A program made the translations under genes and the position numbers. The notes under the pieces are model-generated. The model saw nothing but the letters and a program-made list of their open reading frames with translations, was not told where the DNA came from and did not search any database. Shown piece after piece: positions 17,055 to 28,834 of a DNA stretch of 64,000 bases; position 1 is the first letter of the stretch; every line of letters starts with the position of its first letter. Source of the DNA: Litomosoides sigmodontis (lineage: Eukaryota; Nematoda; Chromadorea; Rhabditida; Onchocercidae); assembly GCA_963070105.1 (NCBI GenBank), contig OY718804.1, forward strand, positions 6,967,317 through 7,031,316, read 5' to 3'.

Positions 17055-17333
17055 TCAGAAATCATCCTCACTTCTAATATCCAGCTTCTTCGCGTTCTCC
17101 TTGTTTCGTTCAGGTCTTCCTTTATCCTAGAAAATTTCTTCCTCGAAGTGAACTACTTCAAGGGAAGAGAAAACTTACGAAACGTTCTCAGTGACACAAC
17201 ACTGAATGAATGAAAGACAATTTTGAAAAGAAAGAGAACCGTTTTACTGCGATACTGGACATCACCACCATCATCACCGTCACCATCACCGTCGTCGTCT
17301 TCATTGCCGTAAAAAATATGATCGTCTTCCTCT

Positions 17334-17371
<38 letters not shown>

Positions 17372-19894
17372 ACTACTGAGTCCCACACCGATCATATTGC
17401 CAAATACTTTTGATCCTTAAATGAAAATTGGATCAAAATTCTACAATTATTTTAAATATTTTCAAAGAGTTGCAAGCGCTAAGGAGTGGATGAGAAATGC
17501 GGAATTAACTTGAAGATTGTATATTTTGTAACCTTTGACTTTCGGTTTTGTTGAGTTTGCTTCTTCATCTAAGCTAGCCATCCTGAAAATTCATTGACCA
17601 ATGTTGTTTGACCTTTCGTGGAAAATTTATTCCATCCAGCTACTTTTTATTTAAAAACTAAAATTCTTCTATAAAATTATACTACAAAATCATAAATAAT
17701 ACTGCGCTTCACGAAGCACCAATTCTTGCGCACGCATGCGCTCTACCATATTGCGCATATTTTGTTCAGCGTCTGCGTTACGTCGTTGTTCTGCGTGTTC
17801 AAATTCATTCTGAAAAAAAAAATTTTCATTCACTAATAATTTTGTTTGAAATAAAGAAAAGCGGGAATTTTTGATTGACAATATTGCGCATACACATACC
17901 TGTAACTCTTGCAAAAATGCTACGTTTCTAAATTTCAAGACGTAAATGGCGTAGAGCTGTTTCAGTTTCGCTTCACATTTCTCGTACTCATCCATGCCTT
18001 GAGGGCGAAATGACTGCAATATTATCCCCTTTAGAAATTTTTAAAGAGCACAAAATGAGAATTAGCCATTCAAATAAATGGACAATGTAATGCAGATAAT
18101 TTACTTAAGTAAAAAGGAACGTATAAGTACACTACTGGCTTGGCTAGTTTTTTCTGATCCCTCGTCTCTCCGACTTTGATTCATGAAAGGCTACAATCTC
18201 GAACTTATCTACGCTTGCCTTTTCCTTGAAGTTACCTGTAATTTAGCTAAGCGTTTCTGCTGTTGCTCGTACTCTCTCCTCCGTCGTTCAATCTTAGCAT
18301 CCAATGCTGCTTTATCCGAACTTACATGCTCCAAATTGCTATTTGTCACAGCTAACTCTTCCTTCAAAACTATACAATGATAAAGGAAATTTTCTAATTT
18401 AAATTGCTGAAGAAAAAAGAGAATATTTTTTTAGTGAATCCCCATTTTTTTCTTAGCTTCAACCGAAATACTCAAATTGTTAGGAAACTTCTAAATTGCA
18501 TACTTACGTGAAATAACGTAGCAGGTCTATAATTTGGAGCTGAGAGAATGACAGTAAAGATGGGATTGTTACGGAGGTTACTTTCACTTCTACTTTCTCC
18601 ACTTACTTAAGCAGTGCGCTGAGAACATAGTGGATATCTACCTGTATAGCTTGGATGGCTTGCAATACAGCTTTTTCACCATCCGATGAGCTTAATGAGA
18701 ATGACAATGCTTTGTTTCGTTCGGCCTGAAAGTACGCTTTAGGATACGTCATCAGAATACGCCAACATATCTTGCAATACGTAAATTAGACTTGCGATGA
18801 TTTACTTCCAGAATATAAGCATTGTGTTGACAAGTTATGTTTTACCCTTGCAATGGCTTCTTTTGCTAATAGGTCATGCAATGTTGCGCCGTGATTTGGA
18901 ATTTGTAATGCCAACTGACGACATTGCCTCAATTCTTCTCCCTGAAATTTTGCCCTTTTAATTTACCGACACATTGCATATAATCGGCAATCATACTACG
19001 TCTACGGCACGTGTTTACGCGTGTGATTGTACCCAAGAGAGTTAAATAGTAAACTTACTTTGCTCATTATAATATTTCTCATTGAACTAATTGCAGTATT
19101 CTGATCCATGTCAGTTGGACGGCGTATTATTTCATATAAATTTCGTACGACAACAGCAAGCTCTTGAACTGCATATCCATCTGCCTTTAATAATTAACTT
19201 AATTGTCGACGTTTTTTAGCCAACAAAACTTGAAGCATTAATCACTTGCAAGCTAACGCATAACTCAACAAAGCAGAACGGAGGTAAGATGAAGTCCAGC
19301 ACTCAGGTAGGTATACATGACCCATAAGTTGGTGAACTAGGATGCACATTACCATCCAGAAGGTGAACCTGAATACACGGAAACTTTACCATATATAATT
19401 TTTTCGGATTGAGTTTCACTCGAGCCTTTTGAAAAATATAAAATGTTGCCGATTTTATAAAAAATGCTCGTTCCAACTCTGTTTCGGTCACGAGCGGCAT
19501 AGATATTTGAGGATCATACCTGAAAGGATGTGTGATAATGCCTAATATTTGAGAAATTAAGTAATAAAAATGAATTTAAATTGAATTCTTCATTGTCACA
19601 TCTCCAGCTGGTGAAGAATTTTCCACATAACAAGTAAGGAAGGGACAGTTAGCCGGAAAGCAAAGTTTGGTTATGAAAACATACGATCTATGGAAAGTTA
19701 AAATTTTTGAAAATTTAAAAAACATTCCACCGGTGCACTATCCATTCCAGTAATTCAACGATCAGTTTGAAATTTGGAGTTCTAAAATTTTCCATAGAAA
19801 CGTGCCGTGGGTAGCCGAGCACTCGCAAGTGTTCCACCATATCTGTTTCAATATGAACATTCAAAGGATATATTCTTAGTTGAAAGAGCTTCAT
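17055..19894 (-). CDS. dyf-3: Clusterin-associated protein 1 / IFT38 (C. elegans DYF-3), 409 aa
   Basis: Eleven exons: 19894-19731, 19519-19390, 19184-19059, 18941-18846, 18725-18642, 18361-18236, 18013-17900, 17809-17703, 17582-17533, 17415-17248, 17119-17055. The total is 410 codons including the stop; human CLUAP1 is 413. It is an IFT-B complex subunit needed for ciliogenesis; in nematodes cilia occur only on sensory neurons. The calponin-homology-like N-terminus shows [20 protein letters not shown] and [20 protein letters not shown] followed by LNPKKLY and [10 protein letters not shown] central coiled coil contains [12 protein letters not shown]. An acidic C-terminus is encoded by GAG/GAA runs near 17320-17375 and ends DIRSEDDF. 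The N-terminal 18 residues do not resemble the usual MSxRDLRNF start, so a small upstream exon may have been missed (ACAG acceptor at 19849, phase 1). The last junction could also use the TAG acceptor at 17127. Confidence 0.9.
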
Positions 19895-20583
19895 GTTAGA
19901 TTATTTCAGATGAAAATTTGAGTTAAAGAAATTTTGTAATTCGAAATTGATTTTAATTCAGAAAGAACTCATGTAAACAAAATGAGGTGATGCAAACGAC
20001 GTTAGAAAATACTCCAAATTAATCAGCGTGAAATGAATGATTCAATGATTCCATCATTGTCTAGGCCATGCTGCACACTGTTCATTTCGAAAAGCTTAAA
20101 TGCTACTGCTTCGTGTAGAATTTAAGGAGGAAAAAAAGCAACAAACTTCTTAATTCTCTGTAGGACATGTTGCTTGAAGCCAAAGGATAGGAATGAATGA
20201 ATTAGCAACTCTGTTGCTAAGGTAACTAGCTATGATATTTCTCTCAAATGCGCCTAACTGACCACTTTGCAAGATATTTTTCGCTTTGCTGGCCTTAACA
20301 TACCTCATTCATCGGGGCCAACGCTGAGTGACCTTCGGCTTTTCAGGCTTTTCTTTTAAACCTGTTATTGCCGACTTGTCATTCGGGATCGCATTGACCA
20401 TAAGTAAGTTAAGTGTGCTCAGATGCATTCAACAGAGTGAAAGGGTTACGGATCAGTTTCATCAGTAACAGCTAATGCCATTTTATATACTTTTATCATT
20501 GCACCGATGCAAAATTGATTTTTTTTGCACATATTAAGCATATTGATAAGTGATAAGAGAAGTGATAATAGCACGGCTAATAT
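19895..20583. other. Spacer between CLUAP1 and the phosphatase gene
   Basis: Both flanking genes are on the minus strand, 690 bases apart. No exon was recognised, although a small CLUAP1 first exon could lie here. Nothing else stands out. Confidence 0.4.
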
Positions 20584-23188
20584 TCATATTTGAGTTTTAG
20601 CATAAGAAACGAGAAGATTTAAGAGACCATCAAAGAGCTCGAAGTGTTCGATCGTATTGCACCGTTGACTTCGTACGCTTTTAATCTGAAAAGAAATGCA
20701 CAGTTGCTAACTGGCAAGTAGTTATTCTTTTTTCAATTTCATGCTCAAATTCAAATATCGGCATTAATTAAAGGCAACGTAATATGCCTTCAAGAGGAAG
20801 GTCATTATGTTGGATACGATGCAAACATCGAATAATCGATCCATTAGGATGAATTTGCATTCTTTTAATCAAGCAACTTTTATGAGTTTTCCGTTCCTAA
20901 AATTAACCGTATCAGAGAATCGAATTCGATTTTTAATTTTCAGGCGTTCTGCTTCCATATCGAATACCACCCACACGCCGGCACGATGAGCGCCTGAGGG
21001 ACAAATAACAAGCTGTGAGCATTCACGTCCTTTATCCTCCAACAGCTTATGAGCCTGCAATTCATTCCTTTTGTAAAGCACTGAAACTACAACGAAGTGT
21101 TCCAACAAGTCTGTAAACCACAGGAATATAACTGAGTAATTGCTATTAGCAATAGATAGCAACTTGCAATTACACTGCTTTTAGCATTTTTTTTAAAAAT
21201 TTAAAAATCCTTCTGATCAAATTTCCAATACACACATTTGTAAGGGCACTTCCTACAAGGACGCTTTCAAAAATGGGAGAAAGGCAGGCTTGTCTCGGTG
21301 CCTCCCCCTCCGACCTCCCTTAACGCAATTCCCTTTTGTGAATTGCCTCCTCGTGAAATTTACTTCATTTTAAAAGAAACTTTCTCTTCGTAAACTTTCA
21401 GCATTCGCCTCAAAAACTTCCGTTGATAAAAAAAAAGCCCGACGAAAGCACTTCAATACACCGCTAACGAGTGAATTGTGATCAATGCATTCAGCAATTA
21501 ATTTAGCTTAAAATGACCTTTAAACGAATTAAAATCAATTATGTGGCATACATATGCGCTGTATATATTACATGTGCTATTTTTCCTTTTGCTGCGCAAA
21601 ATTTTAGCTTAACGCACCATTCTGTGAAATTTAATGAAGTCGTCCTTCGGGATGATCATGTCATCGGTCCACGTGTTAAACGTTAGCAAATGATACTTCT
21701 GCTCAACTTTCTCCTCCTTCTCCACTTCATTCTTTACGACCAGTTTGTAATGACTGTATTTCTCCACAGATTCTTTCGATTTAGAATGCTTCTCGTGTTT
21801 TTCATTCCACACACTCATTGTACCGTACTTCTTTGGTTTCGACGGTATGATGTACCTGTTGTCATTTATTAGCATTTAATATCACATCTTTTATCCCTCT
21901 GTTTTTCTCTGTCTCTCTCTCTCCCTCCCACACATCTTGCATTTCGCAAACTGTGTCCTTCTTTCATCGAAGACAGTAAGCGATACTGTCATTATCGTGG
22001 TCCTCTGTGAACAAGCTAAGTGTTACTTTTGATTCTCAGCAATAACATACTGTTCGCTGCCTTCGGGATTCAAGTCCATCAGCACAATGATTAATTCCGG
22101 TTTACATTGCATAACTAATCGGAAGAAGTCACCCGCAGTTGCTTCATCAAATGGTGCCTGAGCCAACACGTACTGCTTTGCCTGCATGGAAAAATGAGCC
22201 TGACGAGGGAGGCATCCTACTTTCGGCACAAATGGAGAGGAAATGCAATTTTGAAATAATAATTTGCCTGCCTGTTTGCATCCATCAACATATGATGCGT
22301 GGTAGTAGTCAGGTTTCTCATTCAGAATCACTCGCGTTCTGTCCAGAAGAAATATCTCTGAAACAGTCACCACTCTCTTCTACAGTTGCATTCCTGTCAA
22401 CTCCACCTTTCTTACCTTTAAATTTAATTTCACTCTTCTAATCAAAATCCTTCGTGCACGAAAATTGAAATGCATTTCAAAGCATTTGAACAAAACTTTG
22501 TGCTTGGCGGTAAAGGAAATTTTGATAGATACAAACAAATTTATGTGCAAATAATCCAACCGTTCGGGAATTTGTTCTTTCTTCTATTTTCCGCGTTAAA
22601 AAATGCGAAAAATGTGAATGATTCTTTCTCAAACTGTTCGTACAGAGCAGTAACGCCTTCGCCGAGTTTTCGACCGTTCGCTTTTAGCTGGAATTACTGG
22701 CCCACTCTGACTGACACACATATTTTACTTTGTATATATCAAATTTTAAATTTAAATGGAATAATGCGTGGAGCACCGTTATTAGTACTGTAAAGTGCTG
22801 AGTTATATCAGACGGATTTGTTAGTTAGAAGAATGAAGTTCTATTTTGAATTTTAGCGAATGAAATTAAGCCAACAATTACTTTATATTTAATTTTATCC
22901 CTCAAAAGGGAATTCATTTGACGCACAGTAACCAATGCTTTCAAAATAGTCGAAAGACTGGAGTGGTATGAAGAAAGAGTAAGGAGGAGCACATTCTGTT
23001 AAATTTCACTTTCCAAATTAAGGGACGTGAAATGATGAGATTAGCAAAACGAATGTTACGTGAGATGCAAGCGACGCAGGCGTCAATATCATCTTCGTTT
23101 TTCCTCGACGCACTGACCGCATTGACGAGCGCATGTTCTCAGCACTTATTGCCACGGCACCTTCCTTCGTTTGAATTGTGTCCACCAT
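20584..23188 (-). CDS. Divergent protein tyrosine phosphatase-like protein, 327 aa
   Basis: Seven exons: 23188-23060, 22687-22561, 22357-22272, 22181-22027, 21855-21618, 21054-20908, 20685-20584. The total is 328 codons including the stop. It is a single classical PTP domain of the expanded nematode type. Landmarks are GVTALYEQFEK, NRRKNKFPNEIFLLDRTRV (equivalent of the KNRY loop), DYYHASYVDG, AQAPFDEATAGDFFRLV, the WPD-loop equivalent TFNTWTDDMIIP, the P-loop equivalent VICPSGAHRAG, and KSVRSQRCNTIEHFELF at the Q-loop. The Cys and Arg of C(X)5R are kept, but the preceding His is Ile, WPD is WTD, and the Q-loop QTxxQY is NTIEHF. Activity is therefore doubtful. The 22272/22181 junction requires a GC donor (CAG|GCAGGC). 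A (TG)n tract starts about 38 bases upstream of the ATG on the coding strand. Confidence 0.85.
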
Positions 23189-23224
23189 ATCTTCAAAAGT
23201 GCCGACATACAAACATGTAAAAAT

Positions 23225-23225
<1 letters not shown>

Positions 23226-23283
<58 letters not shown>
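23226..23283. repeat. (CA)n microsatellite
   Basis: About 28 uninterrupted CA units lie immediately 5' of the phosphatase coding region, so on that gene's strand they are a (TG)n tract in the putative 5' UTR or outron. Confidence 0.95.
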
Positions 23284-23286
<3 letters not shown>

Positions 23287-24017
23287 CCATGCAGAAATTG
23301 AACCTTATCTGTTGAAAGTCTTACTTGCAAGGGTACAAAGGACAAACTCTTAAAGAAGAGAGTTTGGAACCACCGACTGGCGCAAGTTCTATGTGAAAAT
23401 GTGACTGCTGCGCTTCAACTCACTGTTTTTATTTCAGATTTCCAACTAATTTAAATGTTTAAATATATTTTCACGCATTATCCTCATCGGCTGCTCAGAA
23501 TGAATGCCTAAAATGAAGCCAAGTAATGTCCTTCTTGGTCTGAAAATACTAGTCTTCCTAGAAATACTTCACTTTCGGTACTTAAACCTCGCAGAATGCA
23601 CAATTGAGCCGACCATGCGCTTCACAGTGTTTTCTTTTCCTCTTCTCTGTCTAAGTAATAAGCAATTAATCAATTTTATTTAGCTATTTTACATAGCAAA
23701 AAAAGTAGGCACTGAAGCCTCTCGAACTTTTGAGAAATCCATTGAGTGAGTAGCAAATTAGTGCAAATGAATTTTATCAATTCAAAATTATTCCATCATA
23801 GTTGGACAAACTGTAAGAAGCCTGGAATTGATTAGTTGGGAGAAGAAGACAGTTCGCTTCCATCTCGTAGGAAGAAGATCAGCGATGCGTAAATGGAACA
23901 ACAAATTATCTGAGAAATATCAATTTATCTATGTGCAAATGTTACGCAGTAAAATATTCGGTGTCTTTAATGCAAAGATGAGCGGGGTGGCTTTTTCATC
24001 CGAAACTGCTGCTTGCT
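23284..24017. other. Spacer upstream of the phosphatase gene
   Basis: No coding exon was seen on either strand. It is presumed 5' flank of the phosphatase and 3' flank of the unrecognised minus-strand gene. Confidence 0.4.
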
Positions 24018-24427
24018 TTAACTGATCACTTCAACTTCCGGTCCGATGTCAAATACCTAAAAGTAGATTTTGGAATTGTTGCAGTGGGAAGTTTTCGACG
24101 GTAAGAGACGTGGGTAATTAACCTCATGTTGTTCGGCAAATATGAAATGCTTTTCGGACACGTGCGCATCGTTGTCGCCATATACCTGTAAGAAAGCCGT
24201 CGAGAGCAATTAGCGTCATATAAGAAGGACGGAGTTGGCGGGTCTCTCCAACTCAACCACAAAATTGCCGAAATAATTAAGGTAGAAGGAGTAGGTAGAA
24301 AGAGATAGTTGCTTACCTGCTCGAGATCTACTTTTTCATTTTCAATTTTTAGTGGACCTCTGTGCTCAAATTGACTTGCAGATAGGAATATTTTTTCTGC
24401 AACGAGCACTGCTAATGTTTGATCCAA
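24018..24427 (-). CDS. Unrecognised minus-strand gene, C-terminal exons
   Basis: Three phase-0 segments join cleanly: 24427-24317, 24185-24123 and 24056-24018, ending in TAA. They encode a hydrophilic, acidic stretch with segments SASQFEHRGPLKIENEKVD, VYGDNDAHVSEKHFIFAEQ and VFDIGPEVEVIS. Donors (GTAAGC, GTTAAT) and acceptors (CTTACAG, TTTTAG) are good. The 5' end is not resolved: no in-frame ATG precedes the first segment, and an upstream TAA shows that an exon boundary must lie near 24428 (GGGAAG acceptor). Open segments with coding character at about 24450-24500 and 24910-25010 on the same strand may be earlier exons. I do not recognise the family. It sits 830 bases upstream of the phosphatase, same strand. 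Confidence 0.5.
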
Positions 24428-25245
24428 CTTCCCTTAGGTAGTGCAAGGTTGAAAGGTTACGTCGAGCGCCAGGTTAGTAGCGGTAACGTAGCATTGATCT
24501 CGGGAGACTTAGCAAAGGGCCAAATAAAAAGTACCATTTTTTGCTTGCATACACATCTTCCCTGCTCGCTTAATCGTTCACTTCAAAATAACTTTTAACA
24601 ATAGTAGCGTTGACTTTGAGTAAGCCATCTTTATGCTGAAGGAATGCGTTAGAAATTTGAATATTTTTCATTCTTCGCTTTCTGAAAGAATCAATTCAAA
24701 TTGCCTCGACTTGCTTACTTTCATCCTTCTAACCAAATTTCCTGCGTGTGGAAAATTCCACAACTATCCCTGCTGATAATCAACCTTATGATTTGAAGGA
24801 AAAATTCTGTACTTAACTTCAATTCAAACATTTTCGGTTTGCGCAACTGATGCTATATGTCTCAGATTTCGTAGATTACGTTCACTTACACAGTTTCTCC
24901 TAATTCATTCAATTTCATCGTTCACTTTTTCAATTTTCAATGACTGACGTGCAGGGAAGTAATACCACGTTGTTTTCGATCTGTAAATCTTCGCCAAATT
25001 TTCGGTACTAGCATCCTGGCAGTTTCACCCTGCTCTCCTGATCGCAGAAGTTATTTGCGAATATCGCTGATGGCAGTTGCGTGTTCGTTCAGTCATCGTT
25101 AGCAGACGTATTGTTGAGTTATTGAGTTGAAGTAATTCCTTGTGCATCTCTCATTAATAAATTCCAAAATCACTAGGCTTGGCAGAATTAGGAAAAATAG
25201 TAAAACGTCTTGCAGGCGTGAAATTCTACACTGTGCTCAGCAGGA

Positions 25246-27567
25246 ATGGGAGAATCGAAAAATAATAAAGTTGGAGAGACTTTTGATGAAGTGGAATTTG
25301 ATAACGACTGTGAGTTTCAGTCCTGTTTTCGCAGTATGTCAGTGCATTTTAAAAGAAAATTCTTTTTAAATTTTCTGGGTTCCTCAATTTCCATCCTGAA
25401 ATTACAGGTGGAAGTTTGGAGCTTGGAATTTCATCGTTGCTGTATTAATAAATGTCTGTTGCGGAAAAAGCAGTGAAATTCTCCTGTAAAAGATGAAATT
25501 TCTAGCATTGGAGACGTTACTTCGAGAACACGGACTCTTACCTTCCGTTGATGACGTCCCCGCGGTAGGAAGCGAAAAAGCTGTTGAGGAAGAGGAAGGT
25601 CGTACTCGCTTCATCGATACCTTTCGTGCGGCACAGGCCTTAAAAGCTCTTAGAATCGTTTCAAAAGATGAATCGTCGTACTTTAAAGTAAGTACCTATT
25701 GTTAGTTCGTTGTAAAATCATTTATCGAACTCTCGCAAAAACGGTAGAAATTCAGAAGAACCTCTTCAGTTGCAATAAATAAATTTGCTTGAAGAAATAG
25801 GAAGCATTTTTTTAAGCTAAGCTTTCAAGTCTAATCCGGCAGCTCAGGAATGTCACTTCTAAACATCAGACATTGTTTGCTGGTTTCCAAATTCTCTGCT
25901 CTGTCTTTTTCAGTTTGTGTTACCGGAAGAAATATCACCGGATGAAGCATCAGATGATAATGAAGGGTGTGTGTGTATGAGATATTAGCTTCTGAAGAAC
26001 AAGTCGTGTGACTAATCTGCTATTTTTGTCTCGCCGCTTTCGCTCAATTTAAACTTATTGCTTTTATTTTCATTTTCAAAATGTTGGACGATTTTTTTCG
26101 AGTAGGTAATTTTACAGACCATGTACCTCATCGCTCCAAACTCCTGCAGCTCTCCCGGTTGAGAAGGAAGAGTCGGGTGTTCGAGAAGCTTCCATGAGGG
26201 AGCATACCGTCAGTGAGGGACCAAAGGAGGTGTGTCGATGAAAAATTCATCGATATCTGACATAAAATTATGAATTGCTCTAGTTAAACATGCATTGCCA
26301 GCAGTCAAAGTGAAGCAACACAAATTATCATAGTTTATGAAACGGCAGATGACAACTTCCTCGATGACCACACCAGTCTTCTCTAGATGAACTGTCAGTT
26401 GTAAATTTTTGACGATTTTAGGCGGAAGAACTTTCGAGCACATCGCCCGGATGTACGAGTTCTGCGGATCAAAGTGGTGAAGTAACTGATGAAGAAAAAG
26501 CTTTCATCGACCAGGCATACACTCTTCCTATCTAATCGTTACCTATCTTAGCAGTGGGAAGAATTGAATTTAGTTAAATTCATCTGTAATCACCGAAAGT
26601 CTTCTTTTCTCAATTGTTTATTTTCCTATTTATTTAAAGATACTATCGCTTTGTGGACCATTCGAGTCTGTCGACTATACCGATGCTATGTGGTATTACA
26701 ATCTTAAAAAGATCGTAAGTATTTTTTTCAATGAGTTCCCTTTTTCTCACTAAATTCGATCAGGAATTTAGCTAGGCAGTTTTGCAGAAAGATAAAACTG
26801 TTACAAATGCTCAAATAAAAGGGAAAAACACTGATTTATTCAAAACAAAATTCACAGTTTAACCTCATTGGCGAAATCAGTGAAGTTCCTTACTTGTGCG
26901 ATATCTTACTTTGCTAGTAACAAACTAGGTGCAGTAGTTTAAGTTGGTGACGTTCATTTTGCACTAGTCACACTGATTCAATGAACACTCTTTCACGACA
27001 ATAATCATTTCCACTTTCCGCACTCATGTTACTTCACGTTTTTACGTGAACTTTTTGCAAATTTATGTTGGAACAAAAATAAGAAGAGAATTTCCAGTGA
27101 TTTCGTCAAAAATTTTAGATTTTTTTACGAGCGCGTGAGCTGGAAAAGGAAAATAAGAACGCAGCAGCAAGAGGTGACGAACTACGCAAACGTAACGAGG
27201 AGCTTCGTAATTTGCACGGCAGTCTGGTTTCACAGAGTGCGACCAGTGCTCCTCAATATTCATTGGAAGAGGTGCTCAATCTTGAGAATTTATGACGATT
27301 TTTTGAAAAATATTTTGTATAGATTATTTTTAGGTCGCCCACAGTTCAAGCGTTGAAGATTTGAGTCCTCAATTTCATTTCCCAGATCCCAACTTTGAAA
27401 GCTTCTACGTTCCGTTTCAAGTTTTTCCACATTCTACTACTGATGACTTGGATGCTGAATTTCAAGTTTTCTCCGATTCTACCTCTCAATATATAAACCC
27501 TGAAAATCAAGGTTTACCAGGCACGAGCTCGGAAGATATCGGCTCGCAACAACCAAAATGGTTTTAG
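25246..27567 (+). CDS. Unrecognised acidic protein with C-terminal coiled coil, 321 aa
   Basis: Eight exons: 25246-25309, 25506-25687, 25914-25966, 26118-26229, 26422-26514, 26640-26714, 27119-27271, 27334-27567. Phases join to 322 codons including the stop. The N-terminal part has SLETLLREHGLLPSVDDVPA and FIDTFRAAQALKALRIV. A Ser/Glu-rich acidic linker follows, then CGPFESVDYTDAMWYYNLKK. A charged helix LEKENKNAAARGDELRKRNE of coiled-coil type comes next, and the C-terminal 78 residues are rich in Ser, Phe and Pro. No signal peptide or membrane span. The exon 5 end is best read as a GC donor (GACCAG|GCATAC); a GTAACT donor 34 bases earlier would also keep phase but drops a well-behaved coding segment. 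A CTCAG acceptor precedes the ATG, and AATAAA follows the stop at 27616. Function unknown. Confidence 0.75.
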
Positions 27568-28834
27568 TCCCTTTCATTCAGAGTATCACATGTTTTATAC
27601 GTAAGTCCGATAATGAATAAATTTAGATATAATAACGCTAAATATATTTAATTCTTACTGAATTTGTTACGCTTAAAAAGACAAAAATAAGCATTGTTTG
27701 GTGTGTGATCTATTTTTGAATGCTTCACACTGACATTCCATTTTTTTGATAAAATAATTCATCCAAAATTGAAAAGATAAAAAATACAATTTTAGAAATT
27801 GGATTTTTGAATAAAAAAAGGTGAGAGTGACTGTGAAGAAACGATGCTGTATGATTCAGTAAAGAACAGTGTCGATATTCGAGAAATTATTTTACCCAGT
27901 CGCTGAAATTATACAACATTCGTCTTCGGTTAGGGAGAATTTAAAGTAACGTTGTCGTTACTTTTATATCTAACATTTGTATATTCCACTTCTCTAGACT
28001 AATTTATTGCATAGTTTCTAAGCCTTTCGCGCAAATTGCTTCACCTATTAACTGTATCTCCACAAATCTTGTATGTCGCATTCTCCTTTAACACTCATTT
28101 TTCTTATCTGTTTATTCCGTCTACTATTTTGTGCTTCGTAACGACAATGACAGTCCGAAGTCTTTAGCAGCAAATTTGATCCCTTTCTCCTTCTAATCAA
28201 TATTGTTTAGTCTTCAAGTTTCAAATGCATTCCAACATACCGCGCAAAAACCAGCACAGATTAAGACTAGGAAATTTTTCAGACCCTGAAATATTTCTAC
28301 GGAATATTCTTATGACTCATTTTTGGTGTAGTCTATTATGAATACAATTTCAACATAGGACGTTAATTTTCCCCTAATTTGTTCTGACACAGAGCCAAAA
28401 GATCATTTACAGAATTTTTCTTTACCTTTCACTTGTTCTTAATGGCTTTTCATTGCGCCTTCTGCAGAACTTTTATGAGCACATCACCACTTTCTTGTTC
28501 CTATTTTTTCATCAGTTGCAAATAATCATTAATTTCACTATCATAAAGACCATGAACTTCACAAGTTTTATCATAACATACTACATCCAACATTATGACA
28601 GTCGTCCAGTGCAATAACATCAATTCATGATCTGTTATTAAAACAAACATATTGAAAAACACAACATAAAGGATGGTCAATAAAGTCCGAAAGTAAATTA
28701 AATCATTAATTTGCCGAGTATATTGCTTTTAAATTTGACAAGGAATTCAGAGATCAGTTAATGACAGCGAATCTTCTGAATTCTTGATGTACTTGGATAG
28801 AGCAAACTCCGACTAAATAAACTTTAAAACGGCT
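27568..28834. other. Convergent intergenic region
   Basis: This is the 3' flank of the coiled-coil gene (poly(A) signal AATAAA at 27616-27621) and of EF-Tu. No exon or repeat was recognised in the remaining AT-rich sequence. Confidence 0.5.
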
